The position numbers and the translations under genes are program-made. Shown piece after piece: positions 26,137-38,670 of a DNA stretch of 64,000 bases (within the stretch, counting starts at the first letter, position 1; every line of letters begins with the position of its first letter). The notes under the pieces were generated by a model. It worked only from the letters and a program-made list of their open reading frames with translations, made no database searches and was not told the origin of the DNA. The stretch is from Shewanella chilikensis (lineage in GTDB: Bacteria; Pseudomonadota; Gammaproteobacteria; Enterobacterales; Shewanellaceae). The stretch is taken from assembly GCF_002836945.1 (NCBI RefSeq), contig NZ_NIJM01000018.1, forward strand, positions 1 to 64,000. The letters are read 5' to 3'.

Positions 26137-27608
26137 GCCATCACAGTGCGGCCGTTAGCCCATTGACGCAAAGCGTTGAGCTTTTCGGCCATCACCACAG
26201 ATAAGGGGCGAGTCCGACTCAGAGCATCGAGCAGCCAGGCCTGATTGGCCTCCTGCCCCGCGGCCCTCGCGGCATAACGGGCAGAAATAACCGCCTGCTC
26301 TATCTCGGCGCCGGAGAAACCTTCACTGGCGCTTGCCAGAGTCGCCAATTCCAGCGCGGCCGCATCGATATTGCGCTTACGGCAGTGGATGCGGAAGATC
26401 TCCTCCCGGGTGGCGCTATCCGGCAGGTCGACAAAAAATATCTCATCCAGGCGTCCCTTACGCAGCAGCTCGGGGGGCAACGCGCTGATATCGTTGGCGG
26501 TTGCTACCATAAAAACTTCTGACTTGCGTTCTGCCATCCAGGTCAGCAGGGTGCCGAGGATCCGCTTCGAGGTGCCTTCATCGCTGTTACTGCTGCCCAG
26601 CCCCTTTTCAATTTCATCTATCCAGAGTACGCAGGGCGCCATCAATTCCGCCATCTCCAGCGCTTTTTTGAGGTTACGCTCCGTCTCGCCTATGTACTTA
26701 TTGTAGAGTCCGGCCATATCCAGGCGCAGCAATGGCCGCTGCCAGATACCGGCCACCGCCTTGGCCGCCAGGCTCTTGCCGCTGCCCTGCACCCCGAGCA
26801 GCATCACGCCCTTGGGCGTATCGAATGCTTGCTCATCGCTGCCAAGGCGCCTGTGGCTCAGCCACTCCTTGAGTCTCGACAGCCCGGCAACATCGGCAAA
26901 GTCACAGGTGTCGTACTCAAATTGCAACACACCTTCCATATCCAAAAGCGCAAACTTGGCCTTGTTGACCACGGGAATATCCGAGTGGCACAAGGCGCCA
27001 TCATCCCAGATAGCCTTACGGGCAAGACGGCGGGCATCGGCATGGCTCAGACCGCGAAGATTACCGGCAAGCAGCGGGATCACGGCTTCATCGAGACGAT
27101 TCAAAACCCCTTTGGCTCGGGCCAGGCGCGCTTCTTCTATGATGAGGTTTTCCAACTGGGCCTGCCCTGGCATGGAGAGGGAGAAATGAGCGCAGTATCG
27201 GCTCAGTTCAGGGGGCACATCAAAGGCGTGGCTAACCATCACCAGGGTGTGTTGCAAGGTTTCGTGCTCAAGGGCAATCTCCTTGATCATTCTCACGTTA
27301 CGCGGCGCCTCAACCACATAGGGGTGAAAGTCACAGAGCACATAGATCCCCTGCTGCTGGCTGGCCTTGATGTGCGCCAGAATATCGGTCGGTTCGGCAT
27401 TGAATTTCTGCACACCTACTTCCCTGTCCAGCCGCTTGAGCCCCTGGGTAACACTCCAGCCATACAGGGGCCGCATCAGCACACCGGCCACTCGTTTGAG
27501 CAGCTCCAATACCCTGGGCTCCTCATACGTTTCAATTATCACCAGGGGCGTACCGCCCCTGAGCACCCCGGTTAAGTCTTTGACATCCTGCATTCTGGCT
27601 TCCCGCAC
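26127..27608 (-). CDS. AAA family ATPase, Ycf46-like
   Basis: A 493-residue AAA+ protein. The N-terminal half (about 1-240) is a degenerate AAA-like module with no clear Walker motifs. The C-terminal half is a complete AAA domain: Walker A GVQGSGKS near residues 271-278, Walker B VLWIDEIEKG near 325-334, sensor ATAND near 365 and an arginine-finger region LLRKGRLDE. This is the layout of plastid/cyanobacterial Ycf46, linked to photosynthesis there; its job in heterotrophs is unknown. It appears monocistronic. Confidence 0.82.
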   Translation of the reverse strand: MREARMQDVKDLTGVLRGGTPLVIIETYEEPRVLELLKRVAGVLMRPLYGWSVTQGLKRLDREVGVQKFNAEPTDILAHIKASQQQGIYVLCDFHPYVVEAPRNVRMIKEIALEHETLQHTLVMVSHAFDVPPELSRYCAHFSLSMPGQAQLENLIIEEARLARAKGVLNRLDEAVIPLLAGNLRGLSHADARRLARKAIWDDGALCHSDIPVVNKAKFALLDMEGVLQFEYDTCDFADVAGLSRLKEWLSHRRLGSDEQAFDTPKGVMLLGVQGSGKSLAAKAVAGIWQRPLLRLDMAGLYNKYIGETERNLKKALEMAELMAPCVLWIDEIEKGLGSSNSDEGTSKRILGTLLTWMAERKSEVFMVATANDISALPPELLRKGRLDEIFFVDLPDSATREEIFRIHCRKRNIDAAALELATLASASEGFSGAEIEQAVISARYAARAAGQEANQAWLLDALSRTRPLSVVMAEKLNALRQWANGRTVMAHG

Positions 27609-27777
27609 GATAATAGCGGACTTAAGAATAACAAAGTTTCAACATCCGCCACAGCAGCGCAAGCAGTGATCCAGCGCACAATTTATCAAGCCTTCCGCCC
27701 AAGCCGATTGCCAAAGGGTAAACTAGCAAAAAAATCCGCTGCCACAGGCAGCTACAATAACCAAAGGTACCCACACT

Positions 27778-28953
27778 ATGTTAGGCACTCCCCTTAGCCA
27801 AGGCGCCGTGCGCGCCATGCTGCTCGGCTGCGGCGAACTGGGCAAAGAAGTTGCGATTGAACTGCAGCGCCTGGGCGTCGAAGTCATCGGCGTCGACCGC
27901 TACCCCAATGCCCCTGCCATGCAGGTCAGCCATCGTTTTCATGTGGTGAACATGCTCGATCCCGAGGCGCTGCGCGCCGTCATCGAGCTGGAAAAACCCC
28001 ATCTGGTCATTCCGGAAATCGAAGCCATAGCCACAGCGACGCTGGCGCAAATGGAGGCCGAAGGCCTGAAGGTAGTGCCCACCGCCAGAGCCACCCAGTT
28101 GACCATGGACAGAGAAGGCATTCGCCGCCTGGCAGCAGAGACGCTGGGGATCCCCACCTCGCCTTACGTCTTTTGTGACACTGAGGCAGAATTCAATCAG
28201 GCGGTGGCCCAAATAGGTTTGCCCTGTGTGGTCAAGCCTGTGATGAGCTCATCGGGCAAGGGCCAGAGCGTGATCCGCGAGCAAGCTCAGATAGCCGCGG
28301 CCTGGGAGTATGCCCAGCAAGGTGGCCGCGCCGGTCAAGGCCGGGTGATAGTCGAAGGCTTTGTGCCTTTCGACTACGAAATCACCCTGCTCACCATAAG
28401 TGCAGTCAACGGCATTCATTTCTGTGCGCCTATAGGCCACAGGCAGGAAGACGGTGACTACCGCGAATCCTGGCAGCCACAGGCCATGAGCCAAGCGGCC
28501 CTGGAAAAAGCACAACAGATAGGCGCCAAAGTGGTTGAGGCGCTCGGCGGCTATGGTTTGTTTGGGGTAGAACTCTTTATCAAGGGCGATGAAGTCTACT
28601 TCTCTGAAGTCTCGCCCCGGCCCCACGACACCGGCATGGTAACCCTGATAAGCCAGGATCTATCCGAGTTTGCCCTGCATGTGCGTGCCATTCTCGGATT
28701 GCCGATCGCCAATATCCGCCAGCACGGCCCCAGCGCTTCGGCTGTGGTGCTCAAAGAAGGCGACTCAAACAACCTGCGCTACACGGGCCTTGCAGCAGCG
28801 CTGAGCGAAGCCGACACCCAGCTGCGACTGTTCGGCAAGCCGGAGATCCATGGTCGCCGCCGTCTGGGAGTTGCCCTGGCAAGGGATCTGGATGTTCAAA
28901 GCGCCATAGACAAGGCGCTACGCAGCGCCGCCAAAGTGGAAGTGATTTTTTAA
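27778..28953 (+). CDS. purT: Formate-dependent GAR transformylase PurT
   Basis: A 391-residue ATP-grasp enzyme that formylates glycinamide ribonucleotide with formate and ATP in purine synthesis, a folate-free alternative to PurN. The N-terminal segment [19 protein letters not shown], the central [14 protein letters not shown] (about residues 151-164) ATP-binding loop and [13 protein letters not shown] (about 279-291) are PurT signatures. Length equals E. coli PurT (392) within one residue. Confidence 0.96.
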   Translation: MLGTPLSQGAVRAMLLGCGELGKEVAIELQRLGVEVIGVDRYPNAPAMQVSHRFHVVNMLDPEALRAVIELEKPHLVIPEIEAIATATLAQMEAEGLKVVPTARATQLTMDREGIRRLAAETLGIPTSPYVFCDTEAEFNQAVAQIGLPCVVKPVMSSSGKGQSVIREQAQIAAAWEYAQQGGRAGQGRVIVEGFVPFDYEITLLTISAVNGIHFCAPIGHRQEDGDYRESWQPQAMSQAALEKAQQIGAKVVEALGGYGLFGVELFIKGDEVYFSEVSPRPHDTGMVTLISQDLSEFALHVRAILGLPIANIRQHGPSASAVVLKEGDSNNLRYTGLAAALSEADTQLRLFGKPEIHGRRRLGVALARDLDVQSAIDKALRSAAKVEVIF

Positions 28954-28964
28954 AAGAGACCGCC

Positions 28965-29513
28965 ATGAGCCAGCATTTTCAGGGTAAGTATGAAGTGGAA
29001 CTCAAGTTCCGTTTGAATGAGTCTTGCAGCAAACAACAACTGCTTGAGCACCTCAATGCCATGGAGCATGAGTGCATGTTTGCCGATAATCAGGAGGACG
29101 ACTGCTACTTCGATACCCCGGATGGTCAACTGGCCGCGGCGGACAAGTCACTGTGCATCCGGGAGATGCAGCCATCCAACAATCTGCTGTGGATCCTCAA
29201 GGGCCCAGGAGCGGATTGCTGTGAGGCGGTCAATATCTCGGATGCCGCCAGGGCCCGCAGCATGCTCAGCGCCATGGGCTATGTGCCGGTGCAGCGGCTG
29301 CAAAAATGCCGCAGCATCTACTTTATCGGCAAGTGGCATATGACGCTGGACAGCCTGGCGGGGCTCGGCGATTTTGCCGAGCTGGCGATCATGACCGACG
29401 ATAGCGATAAGCTGGAGCAGCTTCGCAGCGAGCTTTGGCAACTGGCGGCCCGGTTCGGGCTGACCCAAGCCATGTTGGAGTCCCGCTCCTATCGGCAACT
29501 GTGCAACAGTTAA
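28965..29513 (+). CDS. CYTH-fold protein, class IV adenylate cyclase-like
   Basis: A 182-residue CYTH/triphosphate-tunnel protein. It opens with the ExExK-type signature YEVELKFRL (residues 9-17), and has CYFDTPDGQL (about 46-55), CIREM and WILKG strands of the tunnel. Class IV adenylate cyclases (CyaB) and thiamine triphosphatases share this fold; the activity cannot be settled here. It follows purT by 11 bp, so is probably its operon partner. Confidence 0.78.
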   Translation: MSQHFQGKYEVELKFRLNESCSKQQLLEHLNAMEHECMFADNQEDDCYFDTPDGQLAAADKSLCIREMQPSNNLLWILKGPGADCCEAVNISDAARARSMLSAMGYVPVQRLQKCRSIYFIGKWHMTLDSLAGLGDFAELAIMTDDSDKLEQLRSELWQLAARFGLTQAMLESRSYRQLCNS

Positions 29514-29529
29514 ACTCGGTTAATAGCGT

Positions 29530-30489
29530 CTAAACCTGGTTAACAGAGTCTCCGCCAATAAAGGCGCGCAGATTGTCCACGGCAATATCCAACAGCTTCT
29601 GCCTGGCTTCTCGCGTCGCCCAGGCATTGTGCGGACTTATGCTGACTCCTTTGGCATTGAGTAAGGGGTTGTCAGGCATTGGAGGCTCACTGGAGAGCAC
29701 ATCCACTCCGGCCCGCAACTTGCCCTGATTGAGTGCTGTGGCAAGCGCATTTTCATCCACCAGCCCACCACGGGCGGTATTGATCAAAATAACCCCGGGC
29801 TTTAACAGCTGCAGCGAGTCTTGATTGATCATCTTCTCGGTCGCCGCGGTCAGCGGGCAGTGCAGCGAGATCACATCGGCTTCACGATACAGCTGCTCCA
29901 GTGGCGCCCAGCTGATGCCTTCGGCCAGGTCATGGCGCTCGGTTCGGGTATGCAGCAGCACCCGCATCCCCATCGCCCTGGCAATATTCGCCACTCGCGA
30001 GCCTATATCACCATAACCGACTATTCCCATCACCTTGCCCGAGAGTGACATCAGCGGTGACAGAGTAAAACAGAAGTCGGCGCACTGGCTCCAGGCCCCC
30101 GCCACCACCGCCTGGTGGTGCTGCGCCACTTGTTGGGTGTGATACAAGAGATGGGCAAAGACCATCTGCGCCACCGCATCCGGACCATAGCCAGGCACAT
30201 TGGTGACTGTGATGCCAAGGTCGCCGGCGGCCTGTAAGTCAACCACATTGGTGCCCGTGGCAAGAATGCCTACGTACTTGAGCCCAGGCAGCGCCGCCAG
30301 TTGCTGCGCCCCGAGCACTGTCTTGTTGGTGAGTAAAACATCGGCGCCTTGGGCGCGCTGCAGCACAAGCTCCGCCGGAGTTCTGTCATAGATGCTAAGC
30401 TCTCCAAGCGCCTTGAGTGGCGACCAATCGAGATCGCCGGGATTGAGACAAAAGCCATCCAGAACCACTATTTTTAAGCTCATACTCAC
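29530..30489 (-). CDS. D-2-hydroxyacid dehydrogenase (glycerate dehydrogenase-like)
   Basis: A 319-residue NAD-dependent D-2-hydroxyacid dehydrogenase. It has the nucleotide-binding GIVGYGDIGSRVA (about residues 154-166), catalytic Arg in INTARGGLVDE (about 236-246), a Glu in DVLSSEPP (about 262-269) and His in SPHNAWAT (about 285-292). It is closest in layout to hydroxypyruvate/glycerate dehydrogenases (HprA). Its 3' end is convergent with the CYTH gene. Confidence 0.85.
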   Translation of the reverse strand: MSMSLKIVVLDGFCLNPGDLDWSPLKALGELSIYDRTPAELVLQRAQGADVLLTNKTVLGAQQLAALPGLKYVGILATGTNVVDLQAAGDLGITVTNVPGYGPDAVAQMVFAHLLYHTQQVAQHHQAVVAGAWSQCADFCFTLSPLMSLSGKVMGIVGYGDIGSRVANIARAMGMRVLLHTRTERHDLAEGISWAPLEQLYREADVISLHCPLTAATEKMINQDSLQLLKPGVILINTARGGLVDENALATALNQGKLRAGVDVLSSEPPMPDNPLLNAKGVSISPHNAWATREARQKLLDIAVDNLRAFIGGDSVNQV

Positions 30490-30505
30490 CTCTTTGTTAC
30501 TCCAC

Positions 30506-31120
30506 TCAGAAACGGTATCTTAACCCCAGATTGGCCTGTCCCTGCCACAGGGTATCGCCCTTGATATGCCATAAGCACTGATTGGCATCGCAAAACAGGC
30601 TGCTGTCGCTGCTTATCAGGGTCGCATAGCCGCGCACATCGACAAACAGGGATAGCTGCTCCAGCAGTTGATAATCCAGCCCCAGCCCAAGCCCCATGGA
30701 AAAACGGGTTTCGTTGCTGCCATACTCGGGACGCAATTGCGTCAAACCGGCACTGGCGGTGACATAGGGCCGCAGCTTGTCTTTGGGGAAATAGAGCGTG
30801 CCCCCCAGATGCAGATAATCGACGCTGAGGTCCATCAGCTTGTCAGTGCCCGGGAAACCGCTGCCACTGAGCTCTGTGCCCTGGTGGGAGTAAAGCAGAT
30901 ACATGTCACCCGGCTCTGACGTCGTCAGCCCCAACATAAAGCCGAAATGACCGGCCTCGGTAATATCCGCACTACTCTTGTTATTAACCGTGCTTTCGCT
31001 GGGTCTGTAGTCCAGATCATTGCCGCCAAAGCTGTAGCCGCCGAACGGCGCAACAAACACTTCGGCCTGAGCCTGACCGCTCAGGGCCAATAGCAAGGGA
31101 ATTGAATAAACAAGTTTCAT
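30506..31120 (-). CDS. Outer-membrane beta-barrel protein
   Basis: A 204-residue predicted small barrel. The signal peptide MKLVYSIPLLLALSGQAQA is cut near residue 19. Alternating beta strands follow, ending in GLRYRF with a terminal Phe. Two Cys in SLFCDANQCLWH may form a disulfide in a loop. I start at 31120, where a signal peptide begins; the frame extends upstream to 31213 but overlaps djlA. It resembles the OmpW/OmpA-like barrel superfamily; no specific function. Confidence 0.75.
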   Translation of the reverse strand: MKLVYSIPLLLALSGQAQAEVFVAPFGGYSFGGNDLDYRPSESTVNNKSSADITEAGHFGFMLGLTTSEPGDMYLLYSHQGTELSGSGFPGTDKLMDLSVDYLHLGGTLYFPKDKLRPYVTASAGLTQLRPEYGSNETRFSMGLGLGLDYQLLEQLSLFVDVRGYATLISSDSSLFCDANQCLWHIKGDTLWQGQANLGLRYRF

Positions 31121-31178
31121 GGCGCTCTCCTTGGGTGAACCCTCTTTAACGGCATGAGCCGACACCCAAGGGCGAGGC

Positions 31179-31952
31179 TCAGCGCATTCCTCTACTGCTC
31201 TTGACCCTGTCATAAGCCGCCTGAATATCCTGGGCCTTACGCTTGGCCAACTCCATCATCTCTTCCGGTAAGCCCTTGGCTACCAATTTATCCGGATGGT
31301 GTTCATTCATCAATTTACGATAGGCGCGTTTGACATCCTGATCGCTGGCGGACTCCGACAGCCCCAAGACTTCATAGGCATCGGCAACCGATGGTCTATG
31401 ATCACCGGGCGCTTGCTGGAAGCGAAACTCTGCCTGCCAACGCTTGAGCAGCTCATCGAGCTGAAAGCTGCTGAATCCCAGCTCTCTGGCAATCACCTGC
31501 AGTATTGCATATTCCTTGTCCTGTAGCTCACCGTCTGACAGGGCTGTCTGGATTTGAATTTCCAGAAACATCTGCTGTACTTCCCGGCGACCAAAGGTAA
31601 TACGCCGAAAACGGCGCAGACTGGCTTCCAGTTCAAAATCCGGCTCCTTACCCTCGCGAAACGCCTGCTGGGCATCTTTTCGCGCCGCGCCGCTGAGGCG
31701 CAGCATATCCATCAGACTGGTGGCCATGCGGATATCATTTTCAGTCACCCGTCCAGAAGCCTTGGCGATATGCCCCATAACGGCAAAAGTGGTGTTGAAA
31801 AACTCTGCCTGCCGACTGCCGGCACTTTCCCCTTGAGCTGCCGCCATCCGCTTGTCATATAGATGTCCAAGCCAGATCCCCAGCAAGGCGCCGAAGAAAC
31901 GCCCGAACATAAAGCCGATGACACCGCCGAAAAATTTACCCCAAATACGCAT
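31179..31952 (-). CDS. djlA: Co-chaperone DjlA
   Basis: A 257-residue membrane-anchored DnaJ protein that stimulates DnaK. One Gly-rich N-terminal helix (about 5-28, GGVIGFMFGRFFGALLGIWLG) typical of DjlA, a TerB-like central domain (about 55-165) and a C-terminal J domain (about 190-255) with HPD in NEHHPDKL. Length is near E. coli DjlA (271). As in E. coli it sits near lptD in opposite orientation, here with murU-amgK between them. Confidence 0.94.
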   Translation of the reverse strand: MRIWGKFFGGVIGFMFGRFFGALLGIWLGHLYDKRMAAAQGESAGSRQAEFFNTTFAVMGHIAKASGRVTENDIRMATSLMDMLRLSGAARKDAQQAFREGKEPDFELEASLRRFRRITFGRREVQQMFLEIQIQTALSDGELQDKEYAILQVIARELGFSSFQLDELLKRWQAEFRFQQAPGDHRPSVADAYEVLGLSESASDQDVKRAYRKLMNEHHPDKLVAKGLPEEMMELAKRKAQDIQAAYDRVKSSRGMR

Positions 31953-32033
31953 CTGTTATCCCATAGTTTGCCCACGCTTGGCCGGGCCAATATTCAATCT
32001 TGAACTGTCTTGTGTCCGCTTGCTGACTCGTGG

Positions 32034-33772
<1,739 letters not shown>

Positions 33773-33931
33773 CTCATGGCTCTTGACGAAAAATTGCTTT
33801 ATTATACCGAGGTAAAAAACAGGAAACAGCCAATAAATACAGAGTTTTTATGGCTGCGTTGCCCGAGGCAGGATGCAACTTTTCCCTCCGAATACTTGTC
33901 CAGACAAAGAAATCTAAATAATTGACCTAAG

Positions 33932-36244
33932 ATGCAGATCCGATATTTTCTGGCACTGAGCCTTTTACCCCCCCTGACGCTGGCTGAACCCCTTCCTCAG
34001 GAGGGCGGCAACAACGCTCAATGTGTTATCTTGCCTCCGGTTCCCTACCATCAGGATGGGGAAAGCAGCGGCCCTTTGGCCGATCAAAAAATACAGATCC
34101 ATTCGGATGCTTCTTCGGCGCAATTGGGGCTCGAGGCCAGCTTTGAAGGCAATGTGACCTTTTCTCAGGCCGGGCGCAAAATTTCCGCCGAAAGGGCTAC
34201 TGTTAATCAGCAGGAACAACAATTAACCGCTCAGGGTAACTTGGTATTTCAAGACCCGCTGTTTACCGTGACCGCCGACTCGCTGATGGCGCAGATGCGT
34301 TCCAACAACGCCACCCTTGAAGGGGCACAGTACTGGCTCCACGGTCAACAGGTTCACGGTGATGCCCAGAAACTGGAAATCACCCAAAACAACAACCTGA
34401 TCCTGAACAACACCAACTTCACCACTTGCCCACCGGATAATGTCTCCTGGCTGCTGGAAGCCGAGAAGATCAAAATCGACAGCAAAGAAGAGTGGGGGGA
34501 GATCTGGGACGCCAAACTCAGAATAGGCGGAGTGCCGGTATTCTACATCCCCTATATGACAGTGCCGGTTTCGGAGAAACGCAAGACAGGTTTCCTGTTT
34601 CCCAGTTTCAGCTCCAGCACCACCAACGGGGTGGAATTTGCCGCGCCGTTTTATTGGAACATAGCCCCCGAGTACGATCTGACCTTTACCCCGCACTATA
34701 TGTCGTCGCGGGGCTTGTTTACCAAGACAGAATTCCGCTATCTGCTGGGCGACCCCGGCGATCGGCAAACGCCTACAGGCCAGTTCAATCTGGAGTACCT
34801 GGGCAGCGACAACATGCTCGATGGCAGCCCCAACCGCTATATGTATCACTGGGAACACAGCGACGCCCTGGATGAAAACTGGCGGGTGCTGGCCAACTAT
34901 ACCGATGTTTCGGACAACAACTACTTCAACGATCTCAATTCTGATGTCAATCGTGCCACGGACAACCAGCTGTCCCGGGTTGGCGAAATCGCCTATTTCA
35001 CCGATAACTGGGACTTCAGTGCCAGGGTGCAAGACATTAAGGTACTGGGCAAGGAAGAGCGGCCCTATCAGGTGATGCCGCAGTTGAACTTCAACTACCG
35101 CACTCCGGGAATGTGGCAAGGCCTGGATTTCAACTTCGCCTCAGAGATAACCAACTTCCGTCACAAAGAAGATATCTACACCACGGCAACACGGGTACAT
35201 ATGGAGCCCAGTATCCTTTTGCCTATACATGGTCCGGCTGGGTCGCTGACCAGTGAAGTCAAGTTGATGCAAACCAACTACTGGCAACACAATATTCAGC
35301 AGCCCGACCAGGAGAGCAGTATCAGCCGTACCTTGCCTCAGGTGAGGATTCACGGTCAGATAAACTTCGAGCGCTATACCGACTACTTTAACCAGAACTA
35401 TCGCCAGACGTTGGAACCTCAGTTCCAGTATCTGTATGTCGGCTATGAAGACCAGTCCAAAATCGGTCTTTATGACACGGGTGAACTGCAACAGGACTAT
35501 TTCGGTCTGTTCCGCGACCGCCGGTTTTCGGGGCTGGACCGCATCGCCGATGCCAACCAGTTGACCCTGGGTCTGACCACCCGCCTGTTTGATGAACGTA
35601 ACCTGGAACAACTGAAGTTCAGCCTGGGCCAGATCATCTACTTCGACGACAGCAAGGTCAGCCTCTATGAAGATGACCTCACAGAGCAGCCATCCACCTC
35701 GGTACTGGCCGCTGAGCTGGATGCCAGAGTCTACAAAGACTGGTTTGTCAGCGGTGCGATTCAATACGATACCCGTAACAGCTCCAACAAGAAGAGCGAA
35801 GCATCTCTGGACTACCGCCCCGGCCCTAACAAACTGCTGCAGTTCAGCTATCGTTATGTGCCGGATCTGCTCAACAGTAACACCAACGACAGAGTGGATA
35901 TCTCCCAGGCTGGTTTCCGTACTACCTGGCCTATTACCGATGAACTCTATTTTGTCGGCAACTGGTATTACGATCTTAAAGAGGAACGCTCAGTGGAAAG
36001 CTATACCGGCTTCCAGTACGAATCATGCTGCTGGGCAGTGCGTTTGAGCTACCACTACCGCATCAAGACCAACTATGAGGACGACCTCAGGAGTGCGGCC
36101 CCCAACGAACGCGAAATGTTCGAAACCGGCGTCTACCTCAACTTTGTGATCAAAGGTCTCGGCGGCTCAGGCCCGCTGGGGGTCAACGACATGTTGGATG
36201 AAGGTCTGTTCAACTACCGCAAACCACTTTATCTGAGGAATTAA
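33932..36244 (+). CDS. lptD: LPS-assembly outer-membrane protein LptD
   Basis: A 770-residue translocon that inserts LPS into the outer leaflet together with LptE. A signal peptide (1-18), a periplasmic OstA/jellyroll domain (about 50-200) and a large C-terminal barrel (about 215-770). The four cysteines needed for the two interdomain disulfides are at C31, C166 and C699-C700, matching the E. coli pattern (C31, C173, C724, C725). It leads the classical lptD-surA-pdxA-rsmA-apaG-apaH series. Confidence 0.96.
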   Translation: MQIRYFLALSLLPPLTLAEPLPQEGGNNAQCVILPPVPYHQDGESSGPLADQKIQIHSDASSAQLGLEASFEGNVTFSQAGRKISAERATVNQQEQQLTAQGNLVFQDPLFTVTADSLMAQMRSNNATLEGAQYWLHGQQVHGDAQKLEITQNNNLILNNTNFTTCPPDNVSWLLEAEKIKIDSKEEWGEIWDAKLRIGGVPVFYIPYMTVPVSEKRKTGFLFPSFSSSTTNGVEFAAPFYWNIAPEYDLTFTPHYMSSRGLFTKTEFRYLLGDPGDRQTPTGQFNLEYLGSDNMLDGSPNRYMYHWEHSDALDENWRVLANYTDVSDNNYFNDLNSDVNRATDNQLSRVGEIAYFTDNWDFSARVQDIKVLGKEERPYQVMPQLNFNYRTPGMWQGLDFNFASEITNFRHKEDIYTTATRVHMEPSILLPIHGPAGSLTSEVKLMQTNYWQHNIQQPDQESSISRTLPQVRIHGQINFERYTDYFNQNYRQTLEPQFQYLYVGYEDQSKIGLYDTGELQQDYFGLFRDRRFSGLDRIADANQLTLGLTTRLFDERNLEQLKFSLGQIIYFDDSKVSLYEDDLTEQPSTSVLAAELDARVYKDWFVSGAIQYDTRNSSNKKSEASLDYRPGPNKLLQFSYRYVPDLLNSNTNDRVDISQAGFRTTWPITDELYFVGNWYYDLKEERSVESYTGFQYESCCWAVRLSYHYRIKTNYEDDLRSAAPNEREMFETGVYLNFVIKGLGGSGPLGVNDMLDEGLFNYRKPLYLRN

Positions 36245-36358
36245 TCAAGATTTGTGGTAGATTGCTGAACCTCGGACAGGACAGAGAGTCCAATCTGGAC
36301 AACCCGGGCCGCTGCCATCGGCGGCCAACGAAACGAAAATGTGGCAAGGATTTTGTGG

Positions 36359-37663
36359 ATGAAACCCTGTAAGAAACTGATTTTTGGATTTTTTGCTCTA
36401 GTCATGAGCCAGGCTTCCCTGGCTGCACCACAACTGCTGGATCGCGTTGCGGTGCAAATCAACGACGGCATAGTGCTGGAAAGTGAAGTCCAGAACATGG
36501 TCGACACAGTCAAGGCCAACGCCAAAGCCGCCGGCCAGAGTCTGCCTTCAGATCAGGCACTGCGTACCCAGGTTATTGAGCGTTTGATCCTGACCCGTCT
36601 GCAACTGCAGATGGCCGATCGTATCGGCCTGCATATCGGGGATCTGCAGCTGGATCAAACTATAGAAAATATCGCCAAGCAACAGAACATGAGTGTCGCC
36701 CAGATGCGCGCCGAGATTGAAGCCGATGGCAATAGCTTCAGTCAATACCGCGAACAACTGCGTGAAGAAGTGACTCTGGGTGAAATCCAGCGCATTCAAG
36801 TGCAACGCCGAATCCAGGTTTCGCCCCAGGAGATCAACAGCCTGGTGAAACTGATCAAAGAACAGGGCCTGAAAGACGTGGAATATCAGGTTGGCCATAT
36901 ACTGATTGAAGTGCCTTCCAACCCAAGCTCAGAGCAATTGGAAGCGGCCAGTAAACGTGCCAATGCCGTATTGGAACGTCTGAAATCCGGCGCAAACTTC
37001 CGTGAAACCGCCATTGCTTCCTCAGCAGGCCCCAAGGCACTGGAAGGCGGTATCTGGGACTACATGAACATCAATGAGATGCCGACTCTGTTTGCCGAAG
37101 TCATCACAGATGCCAAAACAGGCGACATCATAGGCCCCATCAAGAGTGGTGCCGGTTTCCATATCATCAAAATCATGGACGCCCGCGGCCTGCAGACCCA
37201 GGAAGTTGAGGAAGTCAAAGCCCGCCATATTCTGCTCAAACCGTCACCGATTCTGTCTGAAGACAGAGCCAAGGCGATGCTGCAGCAGTTCCTCAAGCAG
37301 ATCCGCAGCGGTGAAGCCAAGTTTGAAGATTTGGCGCGCCAGTATTCGGAAGATCCCGGCAGCGCCACCAAAGGCGGTGAGCTGGGTTGGGCCGACCCAA
37401 GCATTTATGTGCCCGAGTTCGCCCAGACACTTAACAGCCTGAAGCAGGGTGAAATCAGTGAGCCGTTCCGTTCAACTCACGGCTGGCACATCACTCAATT
37501 GGAAGAGAGACGCAAGACAGATGCCACAGATCAGTTCAACACCAACCGTGCGCATCAGTTGATCTTCCGCCGCAAATTCAATGAAGAGTTACAAAACTGG
37601 CTGGACGAAATGCGGGCCGACGCATACATTGAACTCTTCGACCCAGAAACTGATAGAGGTTAA
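36359..37663 (+). CDS. surA: Periplasmic chaperone and peptidyl-prolyl isomerase SurA
   Basis: A 434-residue chaperone for outer-membrane proteins, including LptD. Signal peptide (about 1-23, cut near SLA-APQL), N-terminal chaperone domain, two parvulin PPIase domains (about 175-275 and 285-385) and a short C-terminal segment. I start at 36359 with AAGGA 8 bp upstream; a GTG at 36341 is the alternative. Its stop is 5 bp before pdxA. Confidence 0.96.
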   Translation: MKPCKKLIFGFFALVMSQASLAAPQLLDRVAVQINDGIVLESEVQNMVDTVKANAKAAGQSLPSDQALRTQVIERLILTRLQLQMADRIGLHIGDLQLDQTIENIAKQQNMSVAQMRAEIEADGNSFSQYREQLREEVTLGEIQRIQVQRRIQVSPQEINSLVKLIKEQGLKDVEYQVGHILIEVPSNPSSEQLEAASKRANAVLERLKSGANFRETAIASSAGPKALEGGIWDYMNINEMPTLFAEVITDAKTGDIIGPIKSGAGFHIIKIMDARGLQTQEVEEVKARHILLKPSPILSEDRAKAMLQQFLKQIRSGEAKFEDLARQYSEDPGSATKGGELGWADPSIYVPEFAQTLNSLKQGEISEPFRSTHGWHITQLEERRKTDATDQFNTNRAHQLIFRRKFNEELQNWLDEMRADAYIELFDPETDRG

Positions 37664-37668
37664 GTCGC

Positions 37669-38655
37669 TTGGATATTAAACGTATTGCCATTACCCCCGG
37701 AGAGCCTGCCGGCATAGGCCCGGATCTGGTAGTACAGCTGGCGCAGCGCGACTGGCCGGCCGAGCTGGTTGTGTGCGCGGATCCTGCCTTATTGCAGGCG
37801 CGCGCCAAGATGCTGGGGCTCAGTCTCCAGCTCAAGCCTTATCAGCCAAGCCAAGCAGCCAAACCACAACAAGCCGGTAGTTTAACCATAGTGCCCTTCC
37901 CCATGGCCTGTGAGCCTCGCTGCGGCGTGCTCAATGAGCAAAACAGCGCCTATGTGGTCGACACCCTACGCTATGCGGGTGAAAAAAACATGAACGGCGA
38001 GTTTGATGCCGTGGTGACAGGCCCGGTCCACAAGGGCATTATCAATCAGGCCGGGATCCCTTTTTCCGGTCATACCGAGTTCTTTGCCCATCAGGCCGGT
38101 TGCCAGGATGTGGTGATGATGCTCGCCTGCCCTGGTCTGCAGGTAGCCCTGGTGACTACTCACATTCCACTGGCTTACGTTTCCAAGGCAATCACCCGCG
38201 AACGCCTGCATCAGATCATTAAGATACTGCATCAGGACTTAGTGAATAAGTTTGCCCTGGACAACCCCAAGATTTATGTCTGTGGCCTCAACCCCCATGC
38301 CGGTGAAGATGGCCATCTGGGACGGGAAGAGCTGGATGTGATCATCCCGGCGCTGAACGAGCTCAGAGAGCAGGAGCAGATGCGCATTATAGGCCCCCTG
38401 CCTGCCGATACCCTGTTCCAACCCAAGTATCTGCAAGACGCCGATGTGGTGCTGGCCATGTACCACGACCAAGGCCTGCCTGTGCTCAAGTCACAAGGCT
38501 TTGGCAAATCGGTTAATATCACTCTGGGCCTGCCCTATATCCGCACTTCGGTGGATCATGGCACGGCGCTGGAACTCGCAGGCACAGGCAAGGCCGATAT
38601 CGGCAGCTTCGTCTGTGCACTCAACAAGGCCATAGAACTGGCCGGTAAAAACTGA
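37669..38655 (+). CDS. pdxA: 4-hydroxythreonine-4-phosphate dehydrogenase PdxA
   Basis: A 328-residue NAD-dependent enzyme of pyridoxal phosphate synthesis. It opens [15 protein letters not shown] (residues 5-19). Metal-binding His residues lie in [10 protein letters not shown] (about 128-137), [11 protein letters not shown] (about 205-215) and [11 protein letters not shown] (about 265-275). It uses a rare TTG start at 37669; no ATG is available near the conserved N-terminus. The gap to surA is 5 bp. Confidence 0.95.
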   Translation: MDIKRIAITPGEPAGIGPDLVVQLAQRDWPAELVVCADPALLQARAKMLGLSLQLKPYQPSQAAKPQQAGSLTIVPFPMACEPRCGVLNEQNSAYVVDTLRYAGEKNMNGEFDAVVTGPVHKGIINQAGIPFSGHTEFFAHQAGCQDVVMMLACPGLQVALVTTHIPLAYVSKAITRERLHQIIKILHQDLVNKFALDNPKIYVCGLNPHAGEDGHLGREELDVIIPALNELREQEQMRIIGPLPADTLFQPKYLQDADVVLAMYHDQGLPVLKSQGFGKSVNITLGLPYIRTSVDHGTALELAGTGKADIGSFVCALNKAIELAGKN

Positions 38656-38670
38656 TCCAACTGAGTATCA

